46,222 bases of DNA from Pseudomonadota bacterium (GCA_963204815.1 CAUJHQ010000173.1:1-46222); one strand, 5' to 3'; positions 1 to 8,792 are shown, counted from the stretch's first letter. Numbers and translations: made by a program. The notes: generated from the sequence alone by a model not told the origin.

Positions 1-990
1 CGGCCCACCTTCTTCGGCGACGCCGGCTACGCGGAGGCCTGGGCCGCGGCCTGTGCGCGCCTGGCCCGGGCCGGCCACACGCCAGTCGAGCTGGACTTCG
101 CGCCGCTCGACGCCGTCGCGGCGCTGCTCTACGAAGGCCCGTGGGTCGCCGAACGCCACGCCGTCGTGCGCGAGCTGCTGGCGACACGGCCTTCGGCGCT
201 GGACCCGGTGGTGCGCCGCGTCATCGAACGCGCGCAGCAGTTCAGCGCCACCGACACCTTCATCGCGCAGTACCGTCTGACGGAGGCACGCGCCGCGCTG
301 GCGTCCACGTGGTCGCAGGTCGACCTGCTGATGGTGCCCACCGCGCCGGGCCATCCGCGCTTCGCCGAGGTCGATGCCGACCCGGTCGGCGTCAACGCCG
401 CGCTCGGCACGTACACGAACTTCGTCAACCTGCTCGGCTGGAGCGCGCTCGCGGTGCCCGCCGGCACCACGCCCCAGGGGCTGCCGTTTGGCGTCACGTT
501 CATCGGCGCCGCCGGCATGGACGCCGCGCTGGCCGACCTCGGCCGCCGCTGGGCCGGTGCGGGGCCGCGCCCGCCGGCGCTGCGCCTGCCCGCCAGCGAA
601 CCGGTGCTGCCGATCGCCGTCGTCGGCGCCCACCTGTCGGGCCTGCCGCTGAACGGGCAGCTGGTCGAACGCGGTGCCCGCCGCCTGGAGGCCACGTCGA
701 CGGCGCCACGCTACCGCCTCTACGCCTTGCCCGGCACCACGCCGCCCAAGCCCGGCCTCGTGCGCAGCGCCGAAGGCGGCGCCGCCATCGCCCTCGAAGT
801 GTGGGCGATGCCGCAGCGCGCGGTGGGCTCGTTCCTGGCGCTGATCCCGCCGCCGCTGGGCCTGGGCAGCGTCGAGCTGGCCGATGGCCGCTTCGTGCAC
901 GGCTTCCTCTGCGAGCCGCACGCCCTGGGCGGCGCACGCGAGGTCACCTCGTTCGGTGGCTGGCGCGCCTACCTCGATTCGCTTTCCTGA
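1..990 (+). CDS. atzF: Allophanate hydrolase, 3' part (5' end outside window)
   Basis: The window opens inside this gene; 329 residues and the stop remain of a family usually near 600 residues. The visible part holds the end of the amidase-signature domain (residues 1 to about 180, with YEGPWVAER and LGTYTNFVNLLG) and the separate C-terminal domain (about 200-329, with GAHLSGLPLNGQL and YRLYALPGT). This arrangement is typical of AtzF-type allophanate hydrolases, which turn allophanate into ammonia and CO2 in the cytoplasm. The Lys/Ser/Ser active-site residues lie upstream of the window and cannot be checked. A transporter binding-protein gene follows after 17 bases, so both are probably co-transcribed. 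It would be the last enzyme for the biuret-type compounds handled downstream. Family assignment is by remembered motifs, not by a search. Confidence 0.88.
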   Translation, partial: RPTFFGDAGYAEAWAAACARLARAGHTPVELDFAPLDAVAALLYEGPWVAERHAVVRELLATRPSALDPVVRRVIERAQQFSATDTFIAQYRLTEARAALASTWSQVDLLMVPTAPGHPRFAEVDADPVGVNAALGTYTNFVNLLGWSALAVPAGTTPQGLPFGVTFIGAAGMDAALADLGRRWAGAGPRPPALRLPASEPVLPIAVVGAHLSGLPLNGQLVERGARRLEATSTAPRYRLYALPGTTPPKPGLVRSAEGGAAIALEVWAMPQRAVGSFLALIPPPLGLGSVELADGRFVHGFLCEPHALGGAREVTSFGGWRAYLDSLS

Positions 991-1007
991 ACCCCGGAGA
1001 CCTTCGC

Positions 1008-2603
1008 ATGGACCGTCGTGACTTCATCGGCTCGGGCGCTGCCCTCACCCTGCCGCTCGGCGCCGCCGCACAGGCGCGGCCGAAGGACGTGCTCGTCGTC
1101 GCCAACGAGTTCGGGCCGAACAGCCTGGACATTCACACCGTGGGCGCCAACCGCCCGAGCTACGGCGTCTCGTGGCTGTGCTACGACCGCCTGATGACCT
1201 ACGGCCGGAAGACGCTGCCCGATGGCCGCGTGGTCTACGACATCGACAAGCTCGAACCCGAGCTCGCCGAGAGCTGGAAGATCGCGCCCGACGGCCAGTC
1301 GGTCACGTTCAAGCTGCGCAGGAACGCGAAGTTCCACGACGGCACGCCGGTGACGGCGAAGGACGTGAAGTGGAGCTTCGACCGCGCCGTCACCGTGGGC
1401 GGCTTCCCCACCTTCCAGATGGCCGCCGGCTCGCTGGAGAAGCCCGAGCAGTTCGAGGTGGTGGACGAGCACACCTTCGTCGTCAAGTTCCTGCGCAAGG
1501 ACAAGCTGACGATGAACGACCTCGCGGTGCCGGTGCCCAGCATCTTCAACAGCGAGCTCGTCAAGAAGAACGCCACCAAGGAAGACCCCTGGGGCCTGGC
1601 CTGGACACGCAACAACGTGGCCGGCGGTGGCGCCTTCAAGGTGGAGAGCTTCCGTGCCGGCCAGGAAATCGTCTTCGTGCGCTTCGACGACTGGAAGAGC
1701 GGCCCGCTGCCGAAGCTGCGCCGCGTGATCCAGCGCGACGTGCCGAACGCCGGCAATCGCCGTGCGCTGCTGCTGAAGGGCGACATCGACATCACCTTCG
1801 ACTTGCCGCCGAAGGACTTCGCCGAATTGGCGAAGGAGGGCGGCAGCGTGAAGGTCACCAGCACGCCGATCGAGAACTCGATGTTCTACCTGGGGCTGAA
1901 CGTCACCAAGCCGCCGTTCGACAACCCGAAGATCCGCCAGGCCGTGGCGTGGGTGCTGCCCTACGAGCGCATGTACGACAACGCGCTCTACGGCCGCGGC
2001 ATCAAGCTCTACGGTGCCGCGTCGCCTGCCGTCAAGACGGTGGCCTGGCCGCAGCCCACCGCCTACCGCACCGACGTCGGGAAGGCGAGGGCGCTGATGG
2101 CCGAGGCGGGCGTGCCCAACGGCTTCGAGACCACGCTGTCCTTCGACCTCGGCGGCGCCACCATCGGCGAGCCGATGGCGGTGCTCATGCAGGAGGCGCT
2201 GGCGCAGATCGGCATCAAGGTCACGATCAACAAGATCCCCGGCGCCACCTGGCGTTCGGCGCTGTTGAAGAAGGACATGCCGATGCTGCTGAACCGCTTC
2301 GGCGGCTGGCTCAACTACCCCGAGTACTTCTTTTTCTGGTGCTACCACGGCCAGAACGCCGTGTTCAACACCATGAGCTACCAGAACGCCAAGCTCGACA
2401 AGGTCATCACCAACGCCCGCTTCGCCGAGAGCAAGCTGCTGTACGAGAGCTTCGTGAAGGAGATGGTCCAGATCGCCTGGGACGAAGTGCCGCGCATCCC
2501 GCTCTTCCAGCCCACGATGGACGTGGCGATGCAGAAGAACGTGCAGGGCTACCAGTACTGGTTCCACCTGCAGCCCGACTACCGCCAGCTCTTCAAGGCC
2601 TGA
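1008..2603 (+). CDS. ABC transporter substrate-binding protein, peptide/opine type (SBP_bac_5)
   Basis: A 531-residue periplasmic binding protein of the oligopeptide/nickel type. The N-terminus begins MDRRDF followed by a hydrophobic stretch ending near residue 22 (AAAQA), which resembles a twin-arginine signal. Family features include ESWKIAPDGQSVTFKLR, KFHDGTPVTAKDVKWSFDRA and NPKIRQAVAW. The start is supported by GGAG eight bases before the ATG. The matching permeases and ATPases lie downstream (4589-8792), separated by atzG-atzE-atzH. That placement suggests it captures the substrate, or a relative, of those hydrolases, perhaps a small urea derivative rather than a peptide. The ligand is inferred from neighbours only. 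Confidence 0.9.
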   Translation: MDRRDFIGSGAALTLPLGAAAQARPKDVLVVANEFGPNSLDIHTVGANRPSYGVSWLCYDRLMTYGRKTLPDGRVVYDIDKLEPELAESWKIAPDGQSVTFKLRRNAKFHDGTPVTAKDVKWSFDRAVTVGGFPTFQMAAGSLEKPEQFEVVDEHTFVVKFLRKDKLTMNDLAVPVPSIFNSELVKKNATKEDPWGLAWTRNNVAGGGAFKVESFRAGQEIVFVRFDDWKSGPLPKLRRVIQRDVPNAGNRRALLLKGDIDITFDLPPKDFAELAKEGGSVKVTSTPIENSMFYLGLNVTKPPFDNPKIRQAVAWVLPYERMYDNALYGRGIKLYGAASPAVKTVAWPQPTAYRTDVGKARALMAEAGVPNGFETTLSFDLGGATIGEPMAVLMQEALAQIGIKVTINKIPGATWRSALLKKDMPMLLNRFGGWLNYPEYFFFWCYHGQNAVFNTMSYQNAKLDKVITNARFAESKLLYESFVKEMVQIAWDEVPRIPLFQPTMDVAMQKNVQGYQYWFHLQPDYRQLFKA

Positions 2604-2624
2604 GTCACCCCACAGGAGGCCCGC

Positions 2625-2819
2625 ATGGACCACCGCGCCTACATCGATGCCGCCGCCGCGACGCTGGGGCTGAAGATCGCCGCCGATCACCGGCCGGGGG
2701 TCGAGCGCTTCTTCGACCTCGCGGCGATGATGGCCGAGCAGCTGCAGGGCCTGCCGCTGACGGCCGCCGACGAGCAGGGCAACGTGTTCCGTCCCGTCGA
2801 GCCGGAGACCGGTGCGTGA
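2625..2819 (+). CDS. atzG: AtzG-like small subunit (DUF4089)
   Basis: A 64-residue protein placed directly before an AtzE-like amidase. In Pseudomonas sp. ADP, AtzG is a similarly small, GatC-like partner that forms a complex with AtzE. The sequence has the family pattern: a helical N-terminus (YIDAAAATLGL), a central RPGVERFFDLAAMMAEQL helix and a short C-terminal tail with LTAADE and FRP. An AGGAGG ribosome site lies just before the ATG. Its last codons overlap the GTG start of atzE by four bases (GTGA), which points to translational coupling and fits a fixed subunit ratio. The role is from family knowledge and context; the protein is too short for motifs alone to prove it. Confidence 0.85.
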   Translation: MDHRAYIDAAAATLGLKIAADHRPGVERFFDLAAMMAEQLQGLPLTAADEQGNVFRPVEPETGA

Positions 2820-4201
2820 ACGCCGCCGCCATCGCCGAGACCGTGCGCAGCGGCGCCGCGAGCGCGCGTTCGGTCGTAGAGGCCAGCCTGTCGCTCGTGG
2901 CGGCGTCGGAGCCGAAGGTCAACGCTTTCACTGCCGTGCTCGCCGAACGGGCGCTCAAGCGCGCCGAGGCGGTCGACGCCAGCCCGCGCCGCGCGCGCAT
3001 GAAGCTCGCCGGCGTGCCGTTCGCGGTGACGAACCTGTTCGACATTGCCGGTCTCGCGACGCTGGCCGGATCGAAGATCGAAGCCGCCAGCCCGCCGGCG
3101 GCGCGCGATGCGCTGCTGGTGCGTCGACTCGAGTCCGAAGGCGCGGTGCTCGTCGGCGCGCTCAACATGGACGAGTACGCCTACGGCTTCACGACCGAGA
3201 ACACGCACTACGGCGCCACCCGTAACCCGCACGACGGCACGCGCATCAGCGGCGGGTCTTCGGGCGGCTCGGCAGCGGCGGTCGCCGCCGGGCAGGTGCC
3301 GCTGACGCTGGGCTCCGACACCAACGGCTCGATCCGCGTGCCGGCCTCGCTGTGCGGCGTGTACGGCCTGAAGCCGACCTACGGCCGGCTGCCGCGCAGC
3401 GGCTCGTTCCCGTTCGTCGCCAGCCTGGACCACCTGGGCCCGTTCGCGCGCACCGTGGCCGACCTCGCGCTCGCCTACGACGTGATGCAGGGCCCGGACC
3501 CGCACGACCCCGCCTGTGCCCAGCGCGACATCGAGGGCACGCTGGGCGACCTGGGGCGTGGTGCCGGCGGCCTGCGCATCGGCGTTCTCGGCGGCTGGTT
3601 CCGCGAGATGGCGTTGCCCGAGGCGCTGGCCGCCGTCGACCGCGTGGCCGCGGCGCTCGGCACCACGCGGCTCGTCGAGTGGCCCGAGGTGGCGCGCGCG
3701 CGTGCCGCCGCCTTCGTCATCAGCGCGGGCGAGGGCGGGGCGCTGCACCTGGACGACCTGCGCACGCGCGCCCACGAGTTCGACCCGATGACGCGCGACC
3801 GCTTCCTCGCCAACGCGCTGGTGCCCGCCGCCTGGGTGATGCGCGCGCAACGCGTGCGCCACTGGTTCGCGCGCCGCGTGGCACGCAGCTTCGAGACGGT
3901 GGACGTGCTGATCGCGCCGGCCACGCCGTGCAGCGCGCCGCCGATCGGCACCGAGTGGCTCGACATCGCCGGCCGGCGCCTGCCCGCGCGCGCCAGCATG
4001 GGCCTGCTGACGCAGCCCGTCTCCTGCATCGGCCTGCCGGTGGTGACGGTGCCGCTGTGGGGCCTGAACGCCGCCGCGCCGCACCTGCCGATCGGCGTGC
4101 AGGTCATCGCCGCGCCGTGGCGCGAAGACCTCTGCCTGCGCGTGGCCGCCGCGCTGGAAGCGCAGGGCGTGTGCAGCGCGCCGGTCGCGAGGGGCGTCTG
4201 A
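2816..4201 (+). CDS. atzE: AtzE-like amidase-signature hydrolase with a substituted catalytic Lys
   Basis: This 461-residue amidase-signature protein is closest in memory to AtzE, which deaminates 1-carboxybiuret in the cyanuric acid pathway. It keeps long AtzE-like stretches ([43 protein letters not shown]). The cis-Ser (S148) and nucleophilic Ser (S172) are present 24 residues apart, as in the family, within GGSSGGS and [12 protein letters not shown]. The expected catalytic Lys is replaced: the usual GVPFAVKNLFD motif reads [11 protein letters not shown], giving T72 (codon ACG at 3029-3031; Lys would be AAG). Unless this is a sequencing error, activity should be greatly reduced. The GTG start overlaps the atzG stop and the stop overlaps the atzH start by one base. 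Confidence 0.88.
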   Translation: MNAAAIAETVRSGAASARSVVEASLSLVAASEPKVNAFTAVLAERALKRAEAVDASPRRARMKLAGVPFAVTNLFDIAGLATLAGSKIEAASPPAARDALLVRRLESEGAVLVGALNMDEYAYGFTTENTHYGATRNPHDGTRISGGSSGGSAAAVAAGQVPLTLGSDTNGSIRVPASLCGVYGLKPTYGRLPRSGSFPFVASLDHLGPFARTVADLALAYDVMQGPDPHDPACAQRDIEGTLGDLGRGAGGLRIGVLGGWFREMALPEALAAVDRVAAALGTTRLVEWPEVARARAAAFVISAGEGGALHLDDLRTRAHEFDPMTRDRFLANALVPAAWVMRAQRVRHWFARRVARSFETVDVLIAPATPCSAPPIGTEWLDIAGRRLPARASMGLLTQPVSCIGLPVVTVPLWGLNAAAPHLPIGVQVIAAPWREDLCLRVAAALEAQGVCSAPVARGV

Positions 4202-4575
4202 TGGACATCAACCTGCCCGACGTGCTGGCCGAGATGCAGGCCGCGTTCGAGCGCTACGAGGACGCGCTGGTGCACAACAAGGTGGACGTGCTCGACGAGC
4301 TGTTCTGGCCGAGCGCACTCACGGTGCGCTACGGCGTCGGCGAGAACCTGCGCGGCATCGAGGCGATCCGCGCCTTCCGCGCCGCGCGGCCTTCGGTCGG
4401 CCTGGCGCGCACGCTGGCGAACACCGTCATCACCACCTACGGCCGCGATTTCGCGACCGCGATGACCGAGTTCCAGCGCGAGGGCAGCGCGAAGACGGGC
4501 CGCCAGAGCCAGACCTGGGTGCGCTTTCCGGCCGGCTGGCGCGTGGTGGCGGCCCACGTGAGCCTGCTGGCATGA
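4201..4575 (+). CDS. atzH: AtzH-like 1,3-dicarboxyurea hydrolase/decarboxylase (DUF3225, SnoaL fold)
   Basis: A 124-residue protein of the AtzH/DUF3225 family, third in the atzG-atzE-atzH order known from Pseudomonas sp. ADP. AtzH is reported to convert 1,3-dicarboxyurea, the AtzE product, to allophanate, the AtzF substrate. The two residues I recall as needed for catalysis, Tyr22 and Arg46, have counterparts here as Y19 and R43, with the same 24-residue spacing, in AFERYED and LTVRYGVGE. The C-terminal [16 protein letters not shown] strand is typical of SnoaL-like folds. The ATG overlaps the atzE stop (TGATG). This active site looks intact even though that of the neighbouring AtzE does not. 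Confidence 0.88.
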   Translation: MDINLPDVLAEMQAAFERYEDALVHNKVDVLDELFWPSALTVRYGVGENLRGIEAIRAFRAARPSVGLARTLANTVITTYGRDFATAMTEFQREGSAKTGRQSQTWVRFPAGWRVVAAHVSLLA

Positions 4576-4588
4576 GCCGGGTGGCCTG

Positions 4589-5608
4589 ATGGGCACGCTG
4601 CGCGTGGTCCTGAAGCGGCTGCTGGCCGCCTTGCCGAACCTGGCGGGCGTCGTCGTCATCACCTTCCTGCTGACGCGCGCATTGCCCGGCGACCCCGCCG
4701 CCTACTTCGCCGGCGGCGCCGCCACGCAGGAAGCGATCGACCAGGTGCGACGGCAGCTCGGCCTGGACAGGACGCTGCCCGAGCAGTTCCTGCTCTACGT
4801 GGGCGGCCTGCTGAAGGGCGACTTCGGCCTGTCGATCACGACCGGCCAGCCGGTGCTGCAGGAGCTGTTGTCGCGCCTGCCCGCGTCGATCGAGATGGTG
4901 CTGCTCGCACTGGCACTGTCCTGCGCCGTGGCCTTGCCGCTGGGCGTGATGGCCGCCTCGCGGCCCGGCTCGTGGATCGACCAGTTGTGCCGCGTGGTCA
5001 CCACCGCCGGCGTCTCGCTGCCGACCTTCTTCACCGGCCTGCTGCTGTCCTACGTCTTCTACTTCCTGCTCGGCTGGGCGCCGGCGCCGCTGGGCCGCCT
5101 GGACCCGGTGTTCTCGCCGCCGCCGCAGGTGACGGGGCTGTACCTGGTCGACGCGCTGCTCGTCGGCGACCTGGCGCTGTGGTGGGCGAGCCTGAAGCAG
5201 CTGATCCTGCCGGTGGTGACGATGGCGCTCTTCGTGCTGGCGCCCATCGCCCGCATGACCCGCGCTTCGATGCTGCAGGTGCTGTCGTCCGACTTCGTGC
5301 GCACCGCACGCGCCAGCGGCCTGTCGACCACCACCGTGCGCGTCCGCTACGCGCTGCGCAACGCGTTGCTGCCGGTCGTCACGACGCTGGGCATGGTGTT
5401 CGGCTTCATGCTCGGTTCGAGCGTCATCATCGAGAAGGTCTTCGGCTGGCCGGGCGTGGGCAGCTACGCCATCGACGCACTCACCGCCAGCGACTACGCC
5501 CCCGTGCAGGGATTCGTGCTCGCGATGGGCGTGCTGTTCGTGCTGCTGAACCTGCTGGTCGACGTGCTGTACACGCTCATCGACCCGCGGATCAGTCTGG
5601 AGCACTGA
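4589..5608 (+). CDS. ABC transporter permease, DppB type
   Basis: A 339-residue inner-membrane permease of the peptide/nickel transporter family. It has an N-terminal membrane segment (about residues 11-31), the usual large periplasmic region with LPGDPAAYF and LGLDRTLPEQF, several further membrane segments, and the cytoplasmic coupling loop near residues 238-262 (RASGLSTTTVRVRYALRNALLP) that contacts the ATPase. It begins 13 bases after atzH with only a weak ribosome site, so it probably depends on read-through from the upstream genes. Its partner permease gene would normally follow within a few bases. Here the two are split by about 400 bases carrying an inverted repeat. Confidence 0.92.
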   Translation: MGTLRVVLKRLLAALPNLAGVVVITFLLTRALPGDPAAYFAGGAATQEAIDQVRRQLGLDRTLPEQFLLYVGGLLKGDFGLSITTGQPVLQELLSRLPASIEMVLLALALSCAVALPLGVMAASRPGSWIDQLCRVVTTAGVSLPTFFTGLLLSYVFYFLLGWAPAPLGRLDPVFSPPPQVTGLYLVDALLVGDLALWWASLKQLILPVVTMALFVLAPIARMTRASMLQVLSSDFVRTARASGLSTTTVRVRYALRNALLPVVTTLGMVFGFMLGSSVIIEKVFGWPGVGSYAIDALTASDYAPVQGFVLAMGVLFVLLNLLVDVLYTLIDPRISLEH

Positions 5609-5699
5609 TGGGGCGAGCCGTGTCGACCATCGCTGTCGGTCTTCGGCGCTCACTCGCGTGCTTGCGCCGGCGCAAAGGCCGAGGCCGCCGGGTGCCGGG

Positions 5700-5909
5700 C
5701 TCCGCTCATGTCCCCCGGCCCGGCCTGCGGCCGCGCCTCCTCCTTTACTTCGCTCCGCCCGGCACCCGACGTCCTCGGCCCGGCACCATCGAGGCGTGCC
5801 ACCAGATCGCATGCCACCAGCGGTGCCGGAGCGGGCGATTGGGGTGCCTCACGGAGCGAAGTAAAGGAGCAGGGTCGGGCGAAGCCCGGTCCGGGGGACA
5901 TGAGCGGAG
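5700..5909. repeat. Imperfect inverted repeat inserted between two permease genes
   Basis: The 397-base gap 5609-6005 contains no convincing gene but holds a large inverted repeat. Bases 5700-5718 pair exactly with 5891-5909 (core CGCTCATGTCCCCCGG), 5740-5757 pair exactly with 5852-5869 (core TCCTTTACTTCGCTCCG), and 5761-5767 pair with 5842-5848. Mismatched stretches separate these blocks, and the unpaired centre is about 5768-5841. Outer flanks (GGTGCC near 5691 and GGGGCAC near 5911) are weakly related. As RNA it could fold into a long stem. It has no transposase and no T-run. It looks like a dispersed intergenic palindromic element or the remains of a miniature mobile element. I believe similar intergenic motifs occur in related genomes, but cannot confirm this. 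Confidence 0.8.
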
Positions 5910-6005
5910 TGGGGCACTCCAAGCGCCCGCGACCGCCATTGACAGAACGACTGCCGAGGGTCACGAGCGGTCGCCCCGCACGCGCCGCCAAGAGAGTCCC
6001 TCCGT

Positions 6006-6851
6006 ATGAGCGACACCCTGCGCCACGTGCGCCATGTACTCGACGAGAACCCGGTCACCAAGGTGGCGGCGATCCTGTTCACGGCCTTCGTGCTGCTCGC
6101 CCTGGTCGGCCCCTGGATCGTGCCCTACGACCCGCTCGCCAGCGACAGCGGTGCCGCATTGCAGCCGCCGAGTGCGGCGCACTGGTTCGGCACCGACGCA
6201 CTCGGCCGCGACATCTTCTCGCGCACCATCGTCGCCACGCGGCTGGACATGGGCATCGCGGTGGCCGCGGTCAGCCTCAGCTTCGTGATCGGCATCGCGC
6301 TCGGCCTGGTGGCGGGTTACCACGGCGGCTGGTGGGACGCCGGCGTCACGCGGCTGGCCGACACGATCATGGCGTTCCCGCTCTTCGTGCTGGCGATGGG
6401 CATCGTGGCGGCACTCGGCAACACGGTGGGCAACATCGTGCTGGCCACGGCCATCATCAACCTGCCGTTCTACATCCGCGTTGCGCGCGCCGAGACCAAC
6501 GTGCGGCGCTCGGCCGGTTTCATCGAGGCGGCACGCCTGTCCGGCAACGGCGACTGGCGCATTCTCACGCGCCACCTGTTCCCCAACATCCTGCCGCCGG
6601 CCATGGTGCAGGTGAGCCTGAACATGGGCTGGGCCATCCTCAACGCGGCGGGCCTGTCGTTCATCGGCCTTGGCGTGCGCCCGCCGACGCCGGAGTGGGG
6701 CATCCTCGTCGCCGAAGGCGCGCAGTTCATCGTCTCCGGCGAGTGGTGGGTGGCGTTCTTCCCTGGCGCCGTGCTGATGCTGGCGGTGTTCTCGTTCAAC
6801 CTGCTGGGCGACGCGCTGCGCGACATCTTCGATCCCCGCAAGAGAACATGA
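6006..6851 (+). CDS. ABC transporter permease, DppC type
   Basis: A 281-residue second permease of the peptide-type transporter. The signature WFGTDALGRDIFSR lies near residues 60-73, after the first membrane segment. The coupling loop EAARLSGNGDWRILTRHLFPN is near residues 174-195, and LSFIGLGVRPPTPEWG marks the last third, as in the DppC/OppC family. It should pair with the permease encoded at 4589-5608 in the inner membrane. Its ATG overlaps no upstream gene because the inverted-repeat element intervenes, so expression may need read-through or a new promoter inside that gap. The stop overlaps the next ATPase gene (ATGA). Confidence 0.93.
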   Translation: MSDTLRHVRHVLDENPVTKVAAILFTAFVLLALVGPWIVPYDPLASDSGAALQPPSAAHWFGTDALGRDIFSRTIVATRLDMGIAVAAVSLSFVIGIALGLVAGYHGGWWDAGVTRLADTIMAFPLFVLAMGIVAALGNTVGNIVLATAIINLPFYIRVARAETNVRRSAGFIEAARLSGNGDWRILTRHLFPNILPPAMVQVSLNMGWAILNAAGLSFIGLGVRPPTPEWGILVAEGAQFIVSGEWWVAFFPGAVLMLAVFSFNLLGDALRDIFDPRKRT

Positions 6852-7852
6852 CGCAGCCCCCGTTGCTCGACGTGAAGGGCTTCGGCCTCGAGTTCCGCAC
6901 CCGCAGCGGCACCGTGCGCGCGCTGGAGGGCATCGATCTCGAGCTGCACAAGGGCGAGATCGTCGGCCTCGTCGGCGAAAGCGGCTCGGGCAAGTCGGTG
7001 CTGTCCTACGCCATGCTCGGCATCAGCGACGCCGCGGCGCGCGTCACCGGCGGCAGCGCCGTCTTCGGCGGCATCGACCTGCTGCAGGCCGGCGAGTCCA
7101 CGCTGGCCGACCTGCGCGGGCGCGAGATCTCGATGATCTTCCAGAGCCCGCGCACGGCGCTGAACCCGATCCGACCGGTCGGCCTGCAGATCGAGGACGT
7201 GTTGCGCCGCCATGCCGTCGCCACGCGCGGCCGCACCGGGCCCGACCAGGCGCTGGGCCTGCGCGAACGAGCCGTGCAGGCGCTGCGCGACGTCGCCATC
7301 GCCGACCCCGAACGGCGCTGGTCGGCCTACCCGTTCGAACTCTCCGGCGGCATGTGCCAGCGCGTGATGATCGCCATCGCACTGGCCTGCCGGCCGAGCC
7401 TGCTGATCGCCGACGAGCCGACCACCGGCCTGGACGTCACCACGCAGGCGGCGGTGATGGACCTCATCACCGGCCTCGCGCGCGAACGCCAGATGGCCAC
7501 GCTCTTCATCACGCACGACCTGGCGCTGGCGGCCGACCACTGCGACCGCATCGTCGTCATGCACGCCGGCCACGCGGTCGAGAGCGCCCCGACGAGGCGG
7601 CTCTTCGGCGCCCCGCGCCACCCGTACACCGCCAGGCTGATGTCGTCCACGCCGGGCCCGCAGGGCAGCATCGCGCTGCTGCAGCCGGTGCCCGGTGCGC
7701 TGCCCGACCTGCGCCGCACCGACCTGCCGGCCTGCCGCTTCAGCGAGCGCTGCGAGCGAGCCAGCGAACGCTGCCGCCGCGAACGCCCGCCGCTGCCGGC
7801 CACCGAACATGCCGTCGCCTGCTGGCACCCGCTGGAGCCCGCCCATGCCTGA
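6848..7852 (+). CDS. ABC transporter ATP-binding protein, DppD type
   Basis: A 334-residue ATPase of the peptide-type importer. Visible motifs are Walker A GESGSGKS (residues 43-50), a Q-loop (MIFQSPRTALNP), signature LSGGM, Walker B LLIADEP and the switch His in FITHDLALA. The C-terminus carries the oligopeptide-type extension with four cysteines (CRFSERC, RCRRE, VACWHP); in structurally studied DppD proteins this type of cysteine set binds an iron-sulfur cluster. It starts by a four-base overlap with the permease gene and overlaps the next ATPase gene by eight bases, so the two ATPases are probably made together as a heterodimer. Confidence 0.93.
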   Translation: MTQPPLLDVKGFGLEFRTRSGTVRALEGIDLELHKGEIVGLVGESGSGKSVLSYAMLGISDAAARVTGGSAVFGGIDLLQAGESTLADLRGREISMIFQSPRTALNPIRPVGLQIEDVLRRHAVATRGRTGPDQALGLRERAVQALRDVAIADPERRWSAYPFELSGGMCQRVMIAIALACRPSLLIADEPTTGLDVTTQAAVMDLITGLARERQMATLFITHDLALAADHCDRIVVMHAGHAVESAPTRRLFGAPRHPYTARLMSSTPGPQGSIALLQPVPGALPDLRRTDLPACRFSERCERASERCRRERPPLPATEHAVACWHPLEPAHA

Positions 7853-8792
7853 GACGCCGCTGCTGCAGGTGGAACGGCTGTCGCGCCGCTTCGCGGTGGC
7901 CGGCCGCAAGGGGTCCTGGCTGCACGCCGTGGACGATGTGTCGTTCAGCGTCGCGCCGGGCGAATCGCTCGGCCTCGTCGGCGAGTCGGGCTGCGGCAAG
8001 AGCACGCTGGTGCGCCTGCTGGCGCGCCTGCTCGACGCCAGCGAAGGCCGCATCGTCGTCGACGGTGCCGACCTCGCCGCCACGCCGGCACGCCGGTTCG
8101 CGACGATGCCGCAGCGCTCGCAGATCCAGCTCGTGTTCCAGGACCCGACCGACAGCCTGAACCCGCGCTACACCGCGCGCGAGACGATCGCCGAACCCTG
8201 CCGTCTGCTGTCCGGCCTTGACGCCGCGGCCACGAACGCGCGTGTCGACGAAGTCGCGGCGCAAGTGGGGCTGCCGGCCGAGCTGCTGTCGCGCTTTCCG
8301 CACCAGCTGTCGGGCGGGCAGAAGGCGCGCGTGGGCATCGCGCGGGCGCTCGCACCGCGGCCGAAGCTGCTGATCCTGGACGAGCCGACCGCGGCGCTCG
8401 ACGTGTCGGTGCAGGCCGTGGTGCTGCAGCTGCTGGACCGGCTGCGGCGCGAGCTCGGGCTGACGACGATCTTCGTCTCGCACGACCTCAACGTGGTACG
8501 CCTGCTGACCGACCGCGTGGCCGTGATGTACCTCGGTAAGATCGTCGAGATGGGACCTTCCGCCAGCGTCTTCGCGCGACCGCGCCACCCATACACGCGC
8601 GCGCTGGTGTCGGCCGTGCCGGGGCAGGGGCCGCGCATCCGGCTCGAAGGCGAGGTGCAGAGCCCCATCGACCCGCCGGCGCTGTGCCGCTTCCGCAGCC
8701 GCTGCCCGGGCGTGCACGACCGCTGCCAGCGCGAGGCGCCGCCGGTCAGCGGCAGCGCGCACATCGTCGCCTGCCACTTCACGGCGGCCTGA
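7845..8792 (+). CDS. ABC transporter ATP-binding protein, DppF type
   Basis: A 315-residue second ATPase of the peptide-type importer. Walker A is GESGCGKST (residues 46-54). The family-typical LVFQDPTDSLNPR, signature LSGGQ, Walker [13 protein letters not shown] and FVSHDLNVV follow in order. The C-terminal extension has four cysteines (CRFRSRC, DRCQRE, IVACHF). With the DppD-type partner it completes the five-component transporter (binding protein, two permeases, two ATPases). The stop codon directly abuts the ATG of the GntR-type regulator gene, so regulator and transporter are probably on the same transcript. Confidence 0.93.
   Translation: MPETPLLQVERLSRRFAVAGRKGSWLHAVDDVSFSVAPGESLGLVGESGCGKSTLVRLLARLLDASEGRIVVDGADLAATPARRFATMPQRSQIQLVFQDPTDSLNPRYTARETIAEPCRLLSGLDAAATNARVDEVAAQVGLPAELLSRFPHQLSGGQKARVGIARALAPRPKLLILDEPTAALDVSVQAVVLQLLDRLRRELGLTTIFVSHDLNVVRLLTDRVAVMYLGKIVEMGPSASVFARPRHPYTRALVSAVPGQGPRIRLEGEVQSPIDPPALCRFRSRCPGVHDRCQREAPPVSGSAHIVACHFTAA

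Noticed and set aside
969..2690. Long open frame antisense to the binding-protein gene
   Set aside because: Low-complexity, Val/Leu/His/Arg-rich translation without motifs, typical of the shadow of a GC-rich coding strand. Many similar antisense frames (for example 5961-6575, 7740-9566, 14905-15792) were rejected for the same reason.
5620..6005. Short open frames inside the permease gap
   Set aside because: They follow the inverted repeat, have biased Arg/Pro/Ala composition and no ribosome site; better explained as a non-coding repeat.
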